NCBI RefSeq assembly: GCF_000011345.1
Contig: NC_004113.1
Coordinates: 1,240,001 to 1,304,000, forward strand
Source: Thermosynechococcus vestitus BP-1
Lineage (GTDB): Bacteria; Cyanobacteriota; Cyanobacteriia; Thermosynechococcales; Thermosynechococcaceae
DNA: 64,000 nt
Reading direction: 5' to 3'
Made by a program: the position numbers and the translations under genes
Notes under the pieces: generated by a model
Seen by the model: the letters and a program-made list of their open reading frames with translations, nothing else
What the model was told of the DNA's origin: nothing
Databases searched by the model: none
Shown here: positions 18,110 through 28,388 of the stretch, one piece after another
How positions within the stretch are numbered: position 1 is the first letter of the stretch
Layout: every line of letters starts with the position of its first letter

Positions 18110-20286
18110 GCCCCGTGATTGAACAACTGCAAAGCCTCAACCGCATTTTGGTCAAACTGGCGCGGCGGCAGCCCTTCCATGGGGCCAACTGTGAGGAGAT
18201 TTTGCAGGATATTCTCTCTACGAGTGCCCGGAGTCTCAAGGTGGCCCGGGTAAGTCTTTGGTTTTATGCGGACGATCGCCAGCAGATTGAATGTGTGCAC
18301 TTGTTTCAAGAGTCGGGGCAAGGGTTGACGGCGGGGATGAAGCTGACCGCCAGTGACTATCCTCGCTACTTTGCAGCCCTACAGGAGGAGCGCACGATTA
18401 CCGCCCATGAGGCTGGGGTTGATCCGCGCACCCAAGAGTTTCGCCAAAGTTACCTCGAACCCCTTGGCATTACCTCGCTGCTGGATGTGCCCATTTGGGT
18501 TGAAGGGGTGATGATTGGCATTCTCTGCTATGAGCACATGGGACCGCCCCGCCAGTGGACGGTGGCGGAGGAGCAGTTTGCCGCTTCCCTTGCCGATCTG
18601 GTGTCCCTAGTTGTGGAAAGTCGCGATCGCCACCGCGCCCTTAAAGCCCTAGAGGAGAGTGAAGCCCGCTTGGCCACCTTCTTTCAAGCCACCTCTGAGG
18701 CGGTCGTCATCCATGAGCAGGGCACAATTCTCGATGTCAATGCCGCAACCGAACGGCTGTTTGGCTATAGGGCTGCAGAACTAGTGGGTCAGTCGGTGTT
18801 ATTGCTGACACATCCAGAATCGCGATCGCTGATTTTAGAGCGAATTCAGCAGCCAATGGATGTCCCCTTTGAAGCCCTTGCTCGCACCAAAAGTGGTGAA
18901 GTCCTGATTGTTGAGGTTCAGGGAAAATCCATTCTCTATCAGGGGCGCTGGGCACGGGTGGTGGGGATCCGGGATATTACGCAACGCAAAACTGCTCAAC
19001 AGAAGGTGCAATTGGCTGCCCAACAGCAGCAACTACTGGCGGAAGTTGCCCTGCGCATTCGCCAAACCCTGGAACTGCCAGAGGTGCTCAATACGACGGT
19101 GGTGGAAGTGCGCCGCTATCTCCTCAGCGATCGCGTGTTTATTGTCGCTTTTGATCCGATCACCGAAGAGATTCAAGTGGTGGCCGCAGCCATGGCTCCC
19201 CAGTGGCATACGAACCTTGAGGCGCTCCTGGAAAACGTGCCTTATCGTTCACAGCTGCTGACGACAGCGGCTACCCTCTCCTGCGGTCAGGAAGGTCTTG
19301 ATTCCCAGCTGCGACAGGTGTATGAAGCACACCACATCCAGTCTTGTCTACTGATTCCGATCCAACATCGTCCCCAGGGCCGGTGCTTTTTGCTGGGTGT
19401 CCACCAATGTGACCACCGGCGAGAGTGGCAGCCCCACGAACGAGCGTTTTTAGAGCAATTGGCGACTCAGGTGGCGATCGCCCTGCAGCAAGCAGAACTT
19501 TATCAACAATTGGCGGCCTTGAATGCCAATTTAGAACAGCAGATCGCCGAGCGCACTGGGCAATTGCAGCAGAAAATGAGTGAACTGGAGGAACTCAACC
19601 GCCTCAAGGATCTCTTCTTGCATGCGGTGTCCCATGATTTACGCACCCCGGTCCTCGGTACCCTGATGCTGATTAACCATCTCTTGCAGAGCGACACCAG
19701 CGACACGATTGCTGTACCCCGCAGCACCTTAACCTGTATTCAGCACAGCCAGCAGCGTCAACTGCATCTCATTGAAACACTGCTGCATATCCAGGGGGAC
19801 CGGCAACCTTCCCTCTCTTTGGCGATCGCCCCCACCTCCTTAGCCACACTTGTCAACGACATCTTGGCTGATTTACAACCCCTGCTCGAGAAAAATAAGG
19901 CGACGGTGAAACTGCAAATCCCTCCCACCTTGCCCCTGGTGCCCGTTGATCCTATCCAACTGCGACGAGTCTATGAGAATTTGATCACGAATACCCTAAA
20001 ACACAATTGTCCTGGCATCATCATCACACTGGCGGCAGAAGAACGGGGAGATAGTGTTTACTGCACCGTCAAGGATAATGGCGTCGGCATCCCCCCTGAC
20101 CAGCAATCTCACCTCTTTGAGCTCTATTATCGTGGCGGTGCAAGCCACCATCGCACGGGCATCGGTTTGGGTTTATATCTCTGCCGACAAATTATAACCG
20201 CCCATGGGGGCGAGATTGGGGTCACAGAGGGGGATTCCCAGGGAGCAACTTTTTGGTTTCGGATTTCCTTAGCCGACCAAATTTAG
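18106..20286 (+). CDS. GAF-PAS-GAF sensor histidine kinase
   Basis: This 726-residue soluble hybrid-less histidine kinase has a GAF domain (about 20-175), a PAS domain (about 185-300), a second GAF domain (about 320-465), a coiled coil and the HisKA dimerisation helix with His510 in [10 protein letters not shown]. The C-terminal HATPase has N-box [19 protein letters not shown] and GLGLYLC motifs. There is no transmembrane segment and no receiver domain; the partner regulator is not in the window. No Cys-containing bilin-binding motif of phytochromes is evident. Its start overlaps msrB, hinting at a link with oxidative stress (inference). Confidence 0.9.
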   Translation: MSPVIEQLQSLNRILVKLARRQPFHGANCEEILQDILSTSARSLKVARVSLWFYADDRQQIECVHLFQESGQGLTAGMKLTASDYPRYFAALQEERTITAHEAGVDPRTQEFRQSYLEPLGITSLLDVPIWVEGVMIGILCYEHMGPPRQWTVAEEQFAASLADLVSLVVESRDRHRALKALEESEARLATFFQATSEAVVIHEQGTILDVNAATERLFGYRAAELVGQSVLLLTHPESRSLILERIQQPMDVPFEALARTKSGEVLIVEVQGKSILYQGRWARVVGIRDITQRKTAQQKVQLAAQQQQLLAEVALRIRQTLELPEVLNTTVVEVRRYLLSDRVFIVAFDPITEEIQVVAAAMAPQWHTNLEALLENVPYRSQLLTTAATLSCGQEGLDSQLRQVYEAHHIQSCLLIPIQHRPQGRCFLLGVHQCDHRREWQPHERAFLEQLATQVAIALQQAELYQQLAALNANLEQQIAERTGQLQQKMSELEELNRLKDLFLHAVSHDLRTPVLGTLMLINHLLQSDTSDTIAVPRSTLTCIQHSQQRQLHLIETLLHIQGDRQPSLSLAIAPTSLATLVNDILADLQPLLEKNKATVKLQIPPTLPLVPVDPIQLRRVYENLITNTLKHNCPGIIITLAAEERGDSVYCTVKDNGVGIPPDQQSHLFELYYRGGASHHRTGIGLGLYLCRQIITAHGGEIGVTEGDSQGATFWFRISLADQI

Positions 20287-20636
20287 CAACTAGGCAGGAA
20301 GCGGCGCGCTCCAGGTCTCAGTATGAAAGTCGGGAGTCTGTCACGGCATTGTTACCCTTGACAAACCCAAGGCAAAAGCGAGACACTTAAGGCCAATGTC
20401 ATCCTTATTATCTCGGTTTTGTGTAAAATGGCCAGTTGAAGTTTCCTGTTTTAACTCCACTCCCGTGGACATTTGTGCATAGGTTCCCTTTTAGTCACGA
20501 AACTAAGATTGTTAAAACACGAGGAATACTATCTGGCATTTACGTTTCTGACCTGTCGCGGCGACAATACCACGGCACTTCAGAAGGGTTTTGCAACTCA
20601 TACATTGACATTTACTAGGAGCAATAGTGAGTCGTT
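20287..20636. other. Intergenic region upstream of sepF
   Basis: These 350 bases probably contain the sepF promoter. A TTGACA occurs at 20358 and a TAAAAT at 20424, but they are not at promoter spacing. An AGGAG lies 16 bases before the sepF ATG, unusually far. I see no RNA gene or repeat. Confidence 0.4.
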
Positions 20637-21209
20637 ATGTTGGGCAAACTCCGTGACCTGATGGGTCTAACCCCAGAAACTGACATCTACGATGAGGAAT
20701 ACCCTCAAGGAACGGCACGAACACTAACCACGGAACCTGGCGTGGAACCGCTGCCCGCATCCCCGCCAACCCCGACTCATGACTTTGACACCCGTCCATC
20801 CCCCTCGGTTGCCACTGGTTCAGTGCCGACGGGATCAACCGCCTCCAATGTAATTGGTATGCCTAATGCCGGCCGTTGGTGGGGGGCAGTGGCCGAAGTT
20901 TTGGTGATGCAGCCCCGCAGTTTTAGTGAAATGCCTGAGGTGATCAAAGCCCTTAAGGAGCGCAAGTCTGTGGTGCTCAATCTAACCTTGATGGAGCCAG
21001 AGCAAGCCCAACGCTCAGTGGATTTTGTTGCCGGTGCCACATTCACAATTGATGGCCATCAAGAGCGTATTGGCGAGAGTATTTTCCTCTTTACGCCCAG
21101 CTGTGTCCAAGTGAGTACTCAAGTCGGCGGCGTTCGTCCCAGTGCAACACCAACCCCCACCCCCCCGTCCGCCTGGGGTATGGATGCCCAACAACACCAT
21201 AGTGCCTAG
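20637..21209 (+). CDS. sepF: Cell division protein SepF
   Basis: This 190-residue protein has an N-terminal amphipathic segment ([11 protein letters not shown]) for membrane binding, a Pro/Thr-rich linker (about 20-80), and the SepF core (about 90-165) with [19 protein letters not shown] and [12 protein letters not shown]. SepF (also called Cdv2 in cyanobacteria) anchors and bundles FtsZ at the division ring. The C-terminal tail is Pro/Thr-rich. Its end overlaps the likely start of proC, an arrangement also seen in other cyanobacteria and Gram-positive bacteria (general knowledge). Confidence 0.92.
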
Positions 21210-22005
21210 GGTGCCTGCTCTTGGGATCATTGGCTGTGGCCGCATGGCGGAGGCAATGCTTGCGCGGCTGCTTGCAAAGGGTCTATTGCCAGACCATGTG
21301 TGGGTATCGGCGCGATCGCCCCAGCGGCAACAGTACTTAGCCCACACCTACGGGGTTAGAGTCACAACTAACCTTGAAGTAGCCACCGCCGAAACGCTCC
21401 TACTGGCGGTCAAGCCCCAGGTCTTGGCCGATATTGAGTCGGAACTCGCGGATACGCCGGTAGCTCAGGAGATGGGGGTTGTCCTTTCTATCATGGCCGG
21501 GATCCACAGTGGGCGGCTGCGGCGGCTTTTTCCCCAGCGGTTGATCTTTCGGGCGATGCCGAATACACCAGCACAGGTGGGTGCTGGCGTCATTGCCCTT
21601 GCCAGTGACAGTGCAGCCAGTGAACTGGAGATTCAAAAGATTAAGAATTTGTTGGGGGTGCTGGGGCAGGTGGTGGCTGTCAGTGAAGGGCAAATGGATG
21701 CGGTCACGGCGCTGTCTGGCTCTGGCCCTGCCTTTGTTGCTCTCATTGTCGAGGCTCTCTGTGATGCGGGGGTGGCAGTGGGCCTATCGCGATCGCTGAC
21801 ACAGGAACTCGTTTATGGCACAATAGCAGGCACAGTACAATTACTGAAGGAGCGTGGGCTGCATCCGGCGCAACTCAAGGATGCGGTTGCCAGTCCTGCA
21901 GGGACAACCATTGCGGGTCTCGAAGTCCTGGAAGCTGCCGGTATGCGTGGAACCCTCATGCAAACAGTAAAAGCGGCCTACGAGCGTTCCCAAGCCCTCA
22001 ACTAA
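21184..22005 (+). CDS. proC: Pyrroline-5-carboxylate reductase
   Basis: This protein of about 273 residues has the N-terminal NAD(P) motif [34 protein letters not shown] and the C-terminal [10 protein letters not shown] and [10 protein letters not shown] signatures of ProC. It catalyses the last step of proline synthesis with NADPH. Two starts compete: ATG 21184, which overlaps sepF by 26 bases, and GTG 21211, one base after the sepF stop. The frame itself extends to 21142. Homology begins just after either start, so this cannot be settled here. Confidence 0.93.
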
Positions 22006-22446
22006 GTGCCTATGCCCAACTCTCCCACAACCGCTGATCCCCCCGCCATTGAAGGCTTAGATGTGAAGGTGGTCTTCATTTACTACTTTGCCTGTGTAAC
22101 TGCCATCACCGCCCTGAGTTTGAGCCAAATTTGCCACTGGAGTCTATTGTCTCCTCTGCCCTACCGTTGGGGATTAGCCGTGGGAGTTGTCGTGGGAGCG
22201 ATCGCCGCCTATCGGAATCATACGAAAATTCTGGTGCTGACCCTGTCGCAACTGTTGCAGCTGGAGGCATGGCTCAAGGACAATGGCTACGAAGTGAGTG
22301 AGACCGCAGAGAATTTAACCATTTATCGCTCCCCCCAAAGCTGGCGACGCGGGGCAATCATCCTGGAAAATTTGGGCGATCGCCGGCGCGTGTATAGCCG
22401 TGCGGTCACGATTCGGCAACTGCAACGGAACTTGGCTGAGGGTTGA
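22006..22446 (+). CDS. Hypothetical membrane protein (cyanobacterial)
   Basis: This 146-residue protein has two transmembrane helices (about 22-43 and 53-70) and a C-terminal soluble part with [14 protein letters not shown] and a basic stretch. I do not recognise a named family. GTG 22006 directly follows the proC stop; ATG 22012 is the alternative. Its last codons overlap the dapA start (TTGA), so it lies within a tight proC-dapA-rnj run. Confidence 0.7.
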   Translation: MPMPNSPTTADPPAIEGLDVKVVFIYYFACVTAITALSLSQICHWSLLSPLPYRWGLAVGVVVGAIAAYRNHTKILVLTLSQLLQLEAWLKDNGYEVSETAENLTIYRSPQSWRRGAIILENLGDRRRVYSRAVTIRQLQRNLAEG

Positions 22447-23339
22447 CTGTGACTGACTTCGGACGTGTCATTACCGCCATGATTACGCCATTTACAGCGG
22501 ATGGCGCGATCGCCTACGATGTGGCGGCAAAACTGGCACAGCACCTTGTGGCCAATGGCTCCGATGGCATTGTTGTTTGCGGCACCACCGGCGAATCTCC
22601 CACCCTCACTTGGGAAGAGGAATTTCAACTCTTTCAAACGGTGCAGCAGGCGGTGGCGGGCAAAGCTAAAATTATTGCCGGTACGGGTTCCAACTCCACC
22701 CGGGAAGCCATTGATGCCACGGCAAAGGCCGCAGAACTGGGCCTCGATGGTGCGCTCTTGGTTGTCCCCTACTACAATAAACCGCCCCAAGAAGGACTCT
22801 ACGCCCATTTTCAAGCGATCGCCAAGGCGGTGCCGGACTTTCCCCTCATGCTCTACAACATCCCCGGCCGCACAGGGCAAAACCTGCTACCAGAAACAGT
22901 GATCCGCCTTGCTGAGTACCCGAACATTGTTGCCATCAAAGAAGCCAGCGGCAGCCTTGATCAAGCCAGTACCCTGCGTGCTGCTCTACCGCCGACCTTT
23001 CGCATTTACGCCGGCGATGATTCCCTGACGTTGCCATTACTGGCTGTTGGTGGTTATGGTGTAGTCAGCGTTGCCAGTCACCTTGTGGGCTTACGCATTC
23101 AAGAGATGATCCAAGCCTTTGTCCAGGGAGACACGGCCAAAGCCACTGCTATTCACTGTCAACTCTTGCCACTGTTTAAGGCTTTATTTGTGACGACAAA
23201 CCCGATTCCGATCAAAGCTGCCCTTAGCCTCCAAGGTTGGTCAGTGGGTGAACCCCGACTACCCCTCACGTCTGCAAGTGACGCCGTGATTAGCCAATTG
23301 AAGGCTGTTTTAGATGACCTTGGCCTACTGAAGTCTTAA
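22443..23339 (+). CDS. dapA: 4-hydroxy-tetrahydrodipicolinate synthase
   Basis: This (beta/alpha)8 lyase of about 298 residues has CGTTGESPT for pyruvate carboxylate binding, the tyrosine in [10 protein letters not shown] and the Schiff-base lysine in VAIKEASG. It condenses pyruvate with aspartate semialdehyde, the first committed step to diaminopimelate and lysine, and so supports the peptidoglycan made by MurE encoded further on. The start is TTG 22443 or GTG 22449. It is followed by rnj, an adjacency that recurs in several bacterial phyla. Confidence 0.95.
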   Translation: MTVTDFGRVITAMITPFTADGAIAYDVAAKLAQHLVANGSDGIVVCGTTGESPTLTWEEEFQLFQTVQQAVAGKAKIIAGTGSNSTREAIDATAKAAELGLDGALLVVPYYNKPPQEGLYAHFQAIAKAVPDFPLMLYNIPGRTGQNLLPETVIRLAEYPNIVAIKEASGSLDQASTLRAALPPTFRIYAGDDSLTLPLLAVGGYGVVSVASHLVGLRIQEMIQAFVQGDTAKATAIHCQLLPLFKALFVTTNPIPIKAALSLQGWSVGEPRLPLTSASDAVISQLKAVLDDLGLLKS

Positions 23340-23404
23340 GACAACGCTGGGCATTTCCCAAGCTGCACCACACCTTTTTTGTTCGTTTCATTGTAAGGAG
23401 ACCT

Positions 23405-25150
23405 ATGAGTCAATCCGCTACAACTGCTGCCCTAAAAATTATTCCCCTCGGTGGGCTGCATGAAATTGGCAAGAACACCTGCGTTTTTGAATTCCAAGAT
23501 GAAATTATTTTGCTGGATGCAGGACTGGCCTTTCCCACCGATGGGATGCATGGGGTCACTATCGTCCTACCTGACATGACCTATCTGCGGCAAAATCGCC
23601 ACAAAATCAAGGGGATGATTGTCACCCATGGCCACGAAGATCACATTGGTGGCATTGCCTTTCACCTCAAGCAGTTTGATATTCCCGTCATCTATGGCCC
23701 TCGCCTTGCCATGGCGTTGCTGCAAGGGAAACTAGAAGAGGCGGGGGTTGCCGATCGCACCGAACTTCGCACTGTACAGCCTCGGGAGATGGTGCGTTTG
23801 GGCAAAAATTTCCTTGTGGAGTATATCCGCAATACCCACTCCATTGCCGATAGCTTCTCGGTGGCGATTCATACCCCCATTGGCGTGATTATCCACACAG
23901 GGGATTTCAAGTTTGATTTTACCCCCGTTGATGGTGAGTGCTTTGATCTGCAGCGGCTGGCGGAGCATGGGGAGAAGGGGGTTCTCTGCCTCATTAGTGA
24001 CTCCACCAACTCCGAAGTCCCCGGCCACACGCCCTCGGAGCGATCCGTCTTTCCCAACTTGGATCGTGCCTTTAGCCAAGCGGAGGGGCGGATTATTTTT
24101 ACCACCTTTGCCTCTTCGGTGCATCGTCTCAGTATGGCCTTGGAATTAGCTCAAAAGCATGGCCGAGTAGTCTCGGTCTTGGGTCGCTCGATGCTCAATG
24201 TGATTGCCCATGCCCGGCAGTTGGGCTATATTCGCTGCCCCGATGATCTCTTTGTGCCGCTGCACATGATGCACAAGTACCCAGATCATCAGGTGATGTA
24301 CCTCACCACTGGCTCCCAAGGGGAACCCCTCTCTGCCCTGACGCGGATTTCCAAGGGGGAACACAACAAAATTAAAATTCGCCCAGGGGATACGGTCATT
24401 CTCTCGGCTCACCCGATTCCAGGGAACACGATTGCCGTGGTGAACATGATCGATCGCCTAATGATGCAAGGTGCCAAAGTCATCTATGGTCGCGAACAGG
24501 GCATTCACGTCTCTGGCCATGCCTGTCAAGAGGATCAAAAGCTGATGCTGGCCTTGACGAAGCCCAAGTTCTTTTTACCCGTCCATGGCGAACACCGCAT
24601 GTTGGTGAAACACGCCCAAACGGCTCAGAGCATGGGGATTCCCCCTGAGAATATGGTGATTATTGACAACGGCGATGTGGTGGAACTGACCCGTGACTCG
24701 ATTCGTGTCATAGATAAAGTCCCCGCTGGCATTGAGCTCCTGGATCGCGGTGGCATTGTCAAAGCCCATGTGCTGCAAGAACGGCAACAACTGGCTGAGG
24801 AAGGCATTATCACCGTGGCAGTGGCGGTGGGTACTGATGGCAGTCTGAAAGCGACTCCCGAAGTCCACCTGCGGGGCGTGGTCACAGCCATTGAGCCACA
24901 GGCTTGGCAGGCTTGGGTACATGCTACGGTTGAGACCGCCTTGAGCGATCGCTGGAGTGAATATACCCGCAATGGCGAGGTGGACTGGGCTGGGGTCAAA
25001 GCCCACATTGAACGGGAACTGGTGCGACTGGTGCGCCGTGAACTTCAGGGGAATGCCTCAGTCCTATTGCTCCTGCAACCCATCGAAGTCACCCCGACTG
25101 TGACAACAGGAATCCGCCGGCGTCGCAGCACGACTTCTGTGGTTGGCTAG
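23405..25150 (+). CDS. rnj: Ribonuclease J
   Basis: This 581-residue metallo-beta-lactamase/beta-CASP nuclease has the metal motif H75-G-H77-E-D79-H80, the NTHSIADSF segment, DSTNSEVPG, the beta-CASP region and HVSGHACQEDQ, and a C-terminal dimerisation domain. RNase J has endonuclease and 5'-3' exonuclease activity and acts in mRNA decay and rRNA maturation alongside RNase E. A strong ribosome site (AAGGAG) precedes the ATG by 6 bases. Length is normal for the cyanobacterial enzyme. Confidence 0.95.
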   Translation: MSQSATTAALKIIPLGGLHEIGKNTCVFEFQDEIILLDAGLAFPTDGMHGVTIVLPDMTYLRQNRHKIKGMIVTHGHEDHIGGIAFHLKQFDIPVIYGPRLAMALLQGKLEEAGVADRTELRTVQPREMVRLGKNFLVEYIRNTHSIADSFSVAIHTPIGVIIHTGDFKFDFTPVDGECFDLQRLAEHGEKGVLCLISDSTNSEVPGHTPSERSVFPNLDRAFSQAEGRIIFTTFASSVHRLSMALELAQKHGRVVSVLGRSMLNVIAHARQLGYIRCPDDLFVPLHMMHKYPDHQVMYLTTGSQGEPLSALTRISKGEHNKIKIRPGDTVILSAHPIPGNTIAVVNMIDRLMMQGAKVIYGREQGIHVSGHACQEDQKLMLALTKPKFFLPVHGEHRMLVKHAQTAQSMGIPPENMVIIDNGDVVELTRDSIRVIDKVPAGIELLDRGGIVKAHVLQERQQLAEEGIITVAVAVGTDGSLKATPEVHLRGVVTAIEPQAWQAWVHATVETALSDRWSEYTRNGEVDWAGVKAHIERELVRLVRRELQGNASVLLLLQPIEVTPTVTTGIRRRRSTTSVVG

Positions 25151-25560
25151 CATCAAGATTCTTGGGCAGGAGATTGTGCCTATTTGTGGGGTATCCCTGC
25201 CCGTTGATTTTTGTCTGTGCTGTGCTAGCCAGCATCACAGCAAGAGGGGGTTTTCAGTTGACTTTTTTGGTGGAGCAACAACCCCTCAAGAATATCTTCA
25301 TTGAGATCTAGCCAATCAATGCATCACCTGCACCCCTAATTTGAAAGTGACTGCGCTCTTCTGTGGTGGCATAGGTCAAACGTGGATACCCTGCGATCGC
25401 CCCCGCACTCCTTCGCCCATCCTCATAGATCGACCCCAGGCGTATTATCTGTTACCAAGACTCGATCCTTCTAGGTAAATTCAGAGGACCCGTTGCAGAA
25501 CCTGTCCCACGCGTGTTTTCACTTCTCGAGATTGCTTGCCATCAAACGCTCAATGCCCCC
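25151..25560. other. Intergenic region between rnj and menE
   Basis: This is a 410-base gap between convergent genes. GGGCAGG at 25164 pairs with CCTGCCC at 25196-25202 and is followed by a T-rich run, a weak terminator candidate for rnj. On the minus strand a stretch of about 46 codons ending at 25308 is open but has no start codon; I do not recognise it. Confidence 0.35.
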
Positions 25561-26904
25561 TCATTCCCTTTGACCATAGCCATCGGCCAGGGTTACCAAG
25601 GATACTTTCCCTTGGGGTGTGCGGGGAATTTGCGGCACACGAATCCATTGCTTGGGGCATTTGTAGGCGCTGCATTGCTGTTTGAGCCATGTGTTGAGTT
25701 CCTCAGGGGAGGCGTCTCCCACATAAAGGGCAATGACTTGTTCGCCCCAAAGGGGGTCGGCTGCGCCGTAGATGTAGATGTCTTGGATGAGGCCACTGTC
25801 AAGGAGTAAAGCCTCTAACTCTTCGGGGTAGATATTCTCGCCGCCACTGATGATTTTGCGGCTGCTGCGTCCCAAAATGTAGAGGCGATCGCCTCGCCAT
25901 TGAGCGCGATCGTCGGTTGGGAAGATGGCTGAGTCAAAGAACTCAGGGTAATAGCCAAGGGCAAGGGAAGCCGCCTGAATCTGAATCTCACCCGTAGGGG
26001 TCAAATCAATCTGGGCATGGGGTAAGACTTGACCACAGGAGCGATCGCCCGCCAAAAATTCCCCCTGTCGCTGGGCACAGATCATACCTGCGGTTTCTGT
26101 CATTCCATAGGTGAGACATAAAGGCAATCGCTGCGTTGCCGCCTCCTCTAGCAGTTGTGACCAAGTGGGGCCACCGCCAATAAAAATCCCCCTTAACTTC
26201 CCTAACCACGGTAGCGGTTCCGTCAGCACCTGTTGTAGTTGCCGAGGCACGAGAGAAAGCCACAGATCAAGATTGGCAGGTGGTGTGGTTTGCCGTAAGT
26301 CCCGTAGATGGCGCGCTAGATAGAGTTCTCCCCCACTCCATAGCGATCGCAGCACAGGCATCAGGCCACTGACATGGTACAAAGGCAAAATACTCAGACA
26401 ATGAATTGTTAATTGCTGTAAATGACTTTGCAACCCCATCCTCGCCGCCTGCAGGGTGGCCACGGTGTGAATCGCCCAACGCAACCGCCCCTGAGTGCCG
26501 CCAGTGGGAATCAGAATCCAGCCCTGGGGCAATCGTTCTCCAGATCCTTGGGGGTCTAGGGGGGGCACCGTTCCCCAAGCCATAAAATTCTGCGGCAAGA
26601 TCGCTGCCAATTGCTGCCACTCTTGGGACTGCCATTGGGGATTGGCCAGTAACAGGGGCGTGCCTGTGGAGAGTGCTGCTAGAAACCCCCTGAGAAAAGA
26701 GAGGGGGTCGGATTCAGCTAGGACAAGCACCGTTGGCTGCCGCTGTTGGAGTTGCTCCTGATCATTAGCTAATTGCTCGAGGAGAATGGCAGTCGCACTG
26801 TGCCATTGTCCGTTGTGGGGGCACCACAGCCAGTGAGGGGCAATCCTCGTAAGGTTTTGTAACAAATTTGTCCTGCACCTCCCGAAACCAATGGCTAAAA
26901 TCAA
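25561..26904 (-). CDS. menE: o-Succinylbenzoate-CoA ligase (adenylate-forming enzyme)
   Basis: This acyl-CoA synthetase family protein of about 447 residues has a short P-loop-like element IPTGGTQGRLRW, YGMTETAG, the GDRLYILGRSSRKIISGGENIYP hinge region (shown in pieces: GRSSRKII, GGENIYP) and the C-terminal lysine in PQGKVS. Its small size and gapped N-terminus fit cyanobacterial MenE, which activates o-succinylbenzoate for phylloquinone synthesis. The frame begins with TTG 26904, which overlaps the rsfS region; TTG 26865 is an alternative. MenF in the same window supports the pathway assignment. Confidence 0.82.
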   Translation of the reverse strand: MILAIGFGRCRTNLLQNLTRIAPHWLWCPHNGQWHSATAILLEQLANDQEQLQQRQPTVLVLAESDPLSFLRGFLAALSTGTPLLLANPQWQSQEWQQLAAILPQNFMAWGTVPPLDPQGSGERLPQGWILIPTGGTQGRLRWAIHTVATLQAARMGLQSHLQQLTIHCLSILPLYHVSGLMPVLRSLWSGGELYLARHLRDLRQTTPPANLDLWLSLVPRQLQQVLTEPLPWLGKLRGIFIGGGPTWSQLLEEAATQRLPLCLTYGMTETAGMICAQRQGEFLAGDRSCGQVLPHAQIDLTPTGEIQIQAASLALGYYPEFFDSAIFPTDDRAQWRGDRLYILGRSSRKIISGGENIYPEELEALLLDSGLIQDIYIYGAADPLWGEQVIALYVGDASPEELNTWLKQQCSAYKCPKQWIRVPQIPRTPQGKVSLVTLADGYGQRE

Positions 26905-26951
26905 AGGATAAAGGAGTGCGTTTAGGAGAGAGCAGCCTGACTATTCAACAG

Positions 26952-27335
26952 ATGCAACGGGTAGCCGCAATTACTGACCCTAGCCTTAAACTAGCATGGA
27001 CCGCAGCCTATGCCGCCGACGATCGCAAGGGAGTGGATATCTGCCTTTTGGATGTGAGTGGCGTATCCTACCTCAGTGACTACTTTGTCATCATTACCGG
27101 TCTTTCCAAAACCCAAGTGCGCGCCATTTACCAAGGGATTGAGGAAGCGGCTCTTGAACATTGCCAACGCCAACCCCAACATATTGAAGGCCAAGCAGAA
27201 TGTTCATGGGTGCTGATGGACTACGGCGATGTCATTGTCCATGTGCAGTTGCCCAAGGAGCGCCAATACTACAACCTGGAGGCCTTTTGGGGACACGCCC
27301 AGCGCATTCCCTTTGAGCCAGCAGTTACCCTCTAG
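26952..27335 (+). CDS. rsfS: Ribosome silencing factor RsfS
   Basis: This protein of about 127 residues has the RsfS/Iojap pattern: AAYAADDRKGVDICLLDV, SYLSDYFVIITG, and WVLMDYGDVIVHV followed by YYNLEAFWG. It binds ribosomal protein L14 and blocks subunit joining when nutrients are scarce. The frame is open from 26868, but the homologous part starts at ATG 26952; GTG 26916 is a second candidate. It is divergent from menE, with overlapping or abutting starts. Confidence 0.93.
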   Translation: MQRVAAITDPSLKLAWTAAYAADDRKGVDICLLDVSGVSYLSDYFVIITGLSKTQVRAIYQGIEEAALEHCQRQPQHIEGQAECSWVLMDYGDVIVHVQLPKERQYYNLEAFWGHAQRIPFEPAVTL

Positions 27336-27364
27336 GTCATCCCACCCGGCTCCTAGAAGACTCC

Positions 27365-27634
27365 GATGCCGCTGCCCTTAAACAAGTAGATATTGGCATG
27401 GGGCAGCGATGGTACCAAAGCAGCCAGTAATAGGGTGCTTTTGGCTGACAACTTCACCACCATTATTGCTGCCACCGAGAAGGGGTGAGCGGTACATAGC
27501 AGCATTCGCCACTTCATCAAATATATCCTTGGCTCCAACATTGGCGAAGTGATCACAATTGCCTATTCACCCTTGTGGAGACTGGGGGAGTGCTCCTAAC
27601 ACCCTTGCAAATTCTCTGGATAAACCTCGTCTGG
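27365..27634 (+). pseudogene. Fragment of a P-type ATPase gene
   Basis: About 270 bases match, with substitutions, gaps and stops, the part of the downstream ATPase that encodes [11 protein letters not shown] through the [10 protein letters not shown] segment (30390-30675). Readable pieces include AALKQVDIG, DNFTTIIAATEKG and [12 protein letters not shown]. In-frame stops and a small deletion after the first piece show it cannot be functional. Divergence from the intact gene is considerable, so it is an old duplicate or a remnant of a second paralogue. Confidence 0.85.
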
Positions 27635-27953
27635 TATTAATGCCTCTAATCTGCCCAGTGGGGGTAATCAGCCTCCTAGCAGCGGCGCAGTTATTTCTGA
27701 AACAGCATCAGAAACAAACGGTAGCGCTATAGTAACGCAAGCAGCAGGCCGTACTACTTGTTCGCGTAATGGGGAGGAATTCACAGAAGAGAATCGAGAA
27801 GGTAAGTCACGGCGGCGTGTAGTGCTTATTAATGGCCGACAAACAGCTGTTGACCCACTCAGTCATTTAACGGAATATGAATCTGAAGATGAGCAGTGGA
27901 AGGAAGATGCGGGCTGCATAAACCTTGAGTTAAATGGTAACAATGTGCAGTAA
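27624..27953 (+). other. Unassigned open frame without start codon
   Basis: One frame is open for 109 codons after TAA 27621-27623 and stops at 27951. The translation is polar and coding-like, with a Gly/Ser/Asn-rich first half and then RRRVVLINGRQTAVDP and an acidic tail. No ATG or GTG begins it, and it abuts the ATPase relic, so it may be the 3' end of a lost or inserted gene. I recognise no family. Confidence 0.4.
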
Positions 27954-28245
27954 TTTATAATTACTCACTTATTACTGCTCTTGTTTGCATCTTGCAAAAC
28001 TGAAGACCGCTTTAGTGCCAGTTTGGCCATGCTAAAGTGAGCCTAGGCAGCAACTAGAGTCGTAGTTAACGGCTCTTTTCGTTTGGATCATCTAAACTGT
28101 GTTCACCCCTGCTCGCTTAGGCTCTGTGGCTTCATGTTTAACCCTTGGTTGCCGCAATTACAGTTCTTGTAGCCGCTCCCGCTCATTGCAAATGTGCCCC
28201 TTTGATCTGAAAACCTTGGACCCCTTGGCGCCTACAATATTCTAG
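27954..28245. other. Intergenic stretch without identifiable content
   Basis: This stretch is AT-rich at its left end. I see no gene, tRNA or clear repeat. It may contain the promoter for the downstream ATPase but no good -35/-10 pair is evident. Confidence 0.3.
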
Positions 28246-28371
28246 CCCCGCGATCAAGACACTTGGGCAACGGAATGGTTTTGGACCCAGTCTGAGCGAC
28301 CCCTAACGCTGATGGCGCGCTACGAGGACTATTGGCAGCGGTTTGGTATGGTGAAGATAAAGAAAGGATAA
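28246..28371 (+). pseudogene. Possible 3' end of a lost gene
   Basis: A frame of 41 codons after a TAG reads TWATEWFWTQ, then [14 protein letters not shown], and ends at TAA 28369-28371, 17 bases before the ATPase ATG. The composition is coding-like and aromatic-rich, but no start codon is present and I cannot name the parent family. Confidence 0.35.
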
Positions 28372-28388
28372 TCATCTCCCCATCCACC

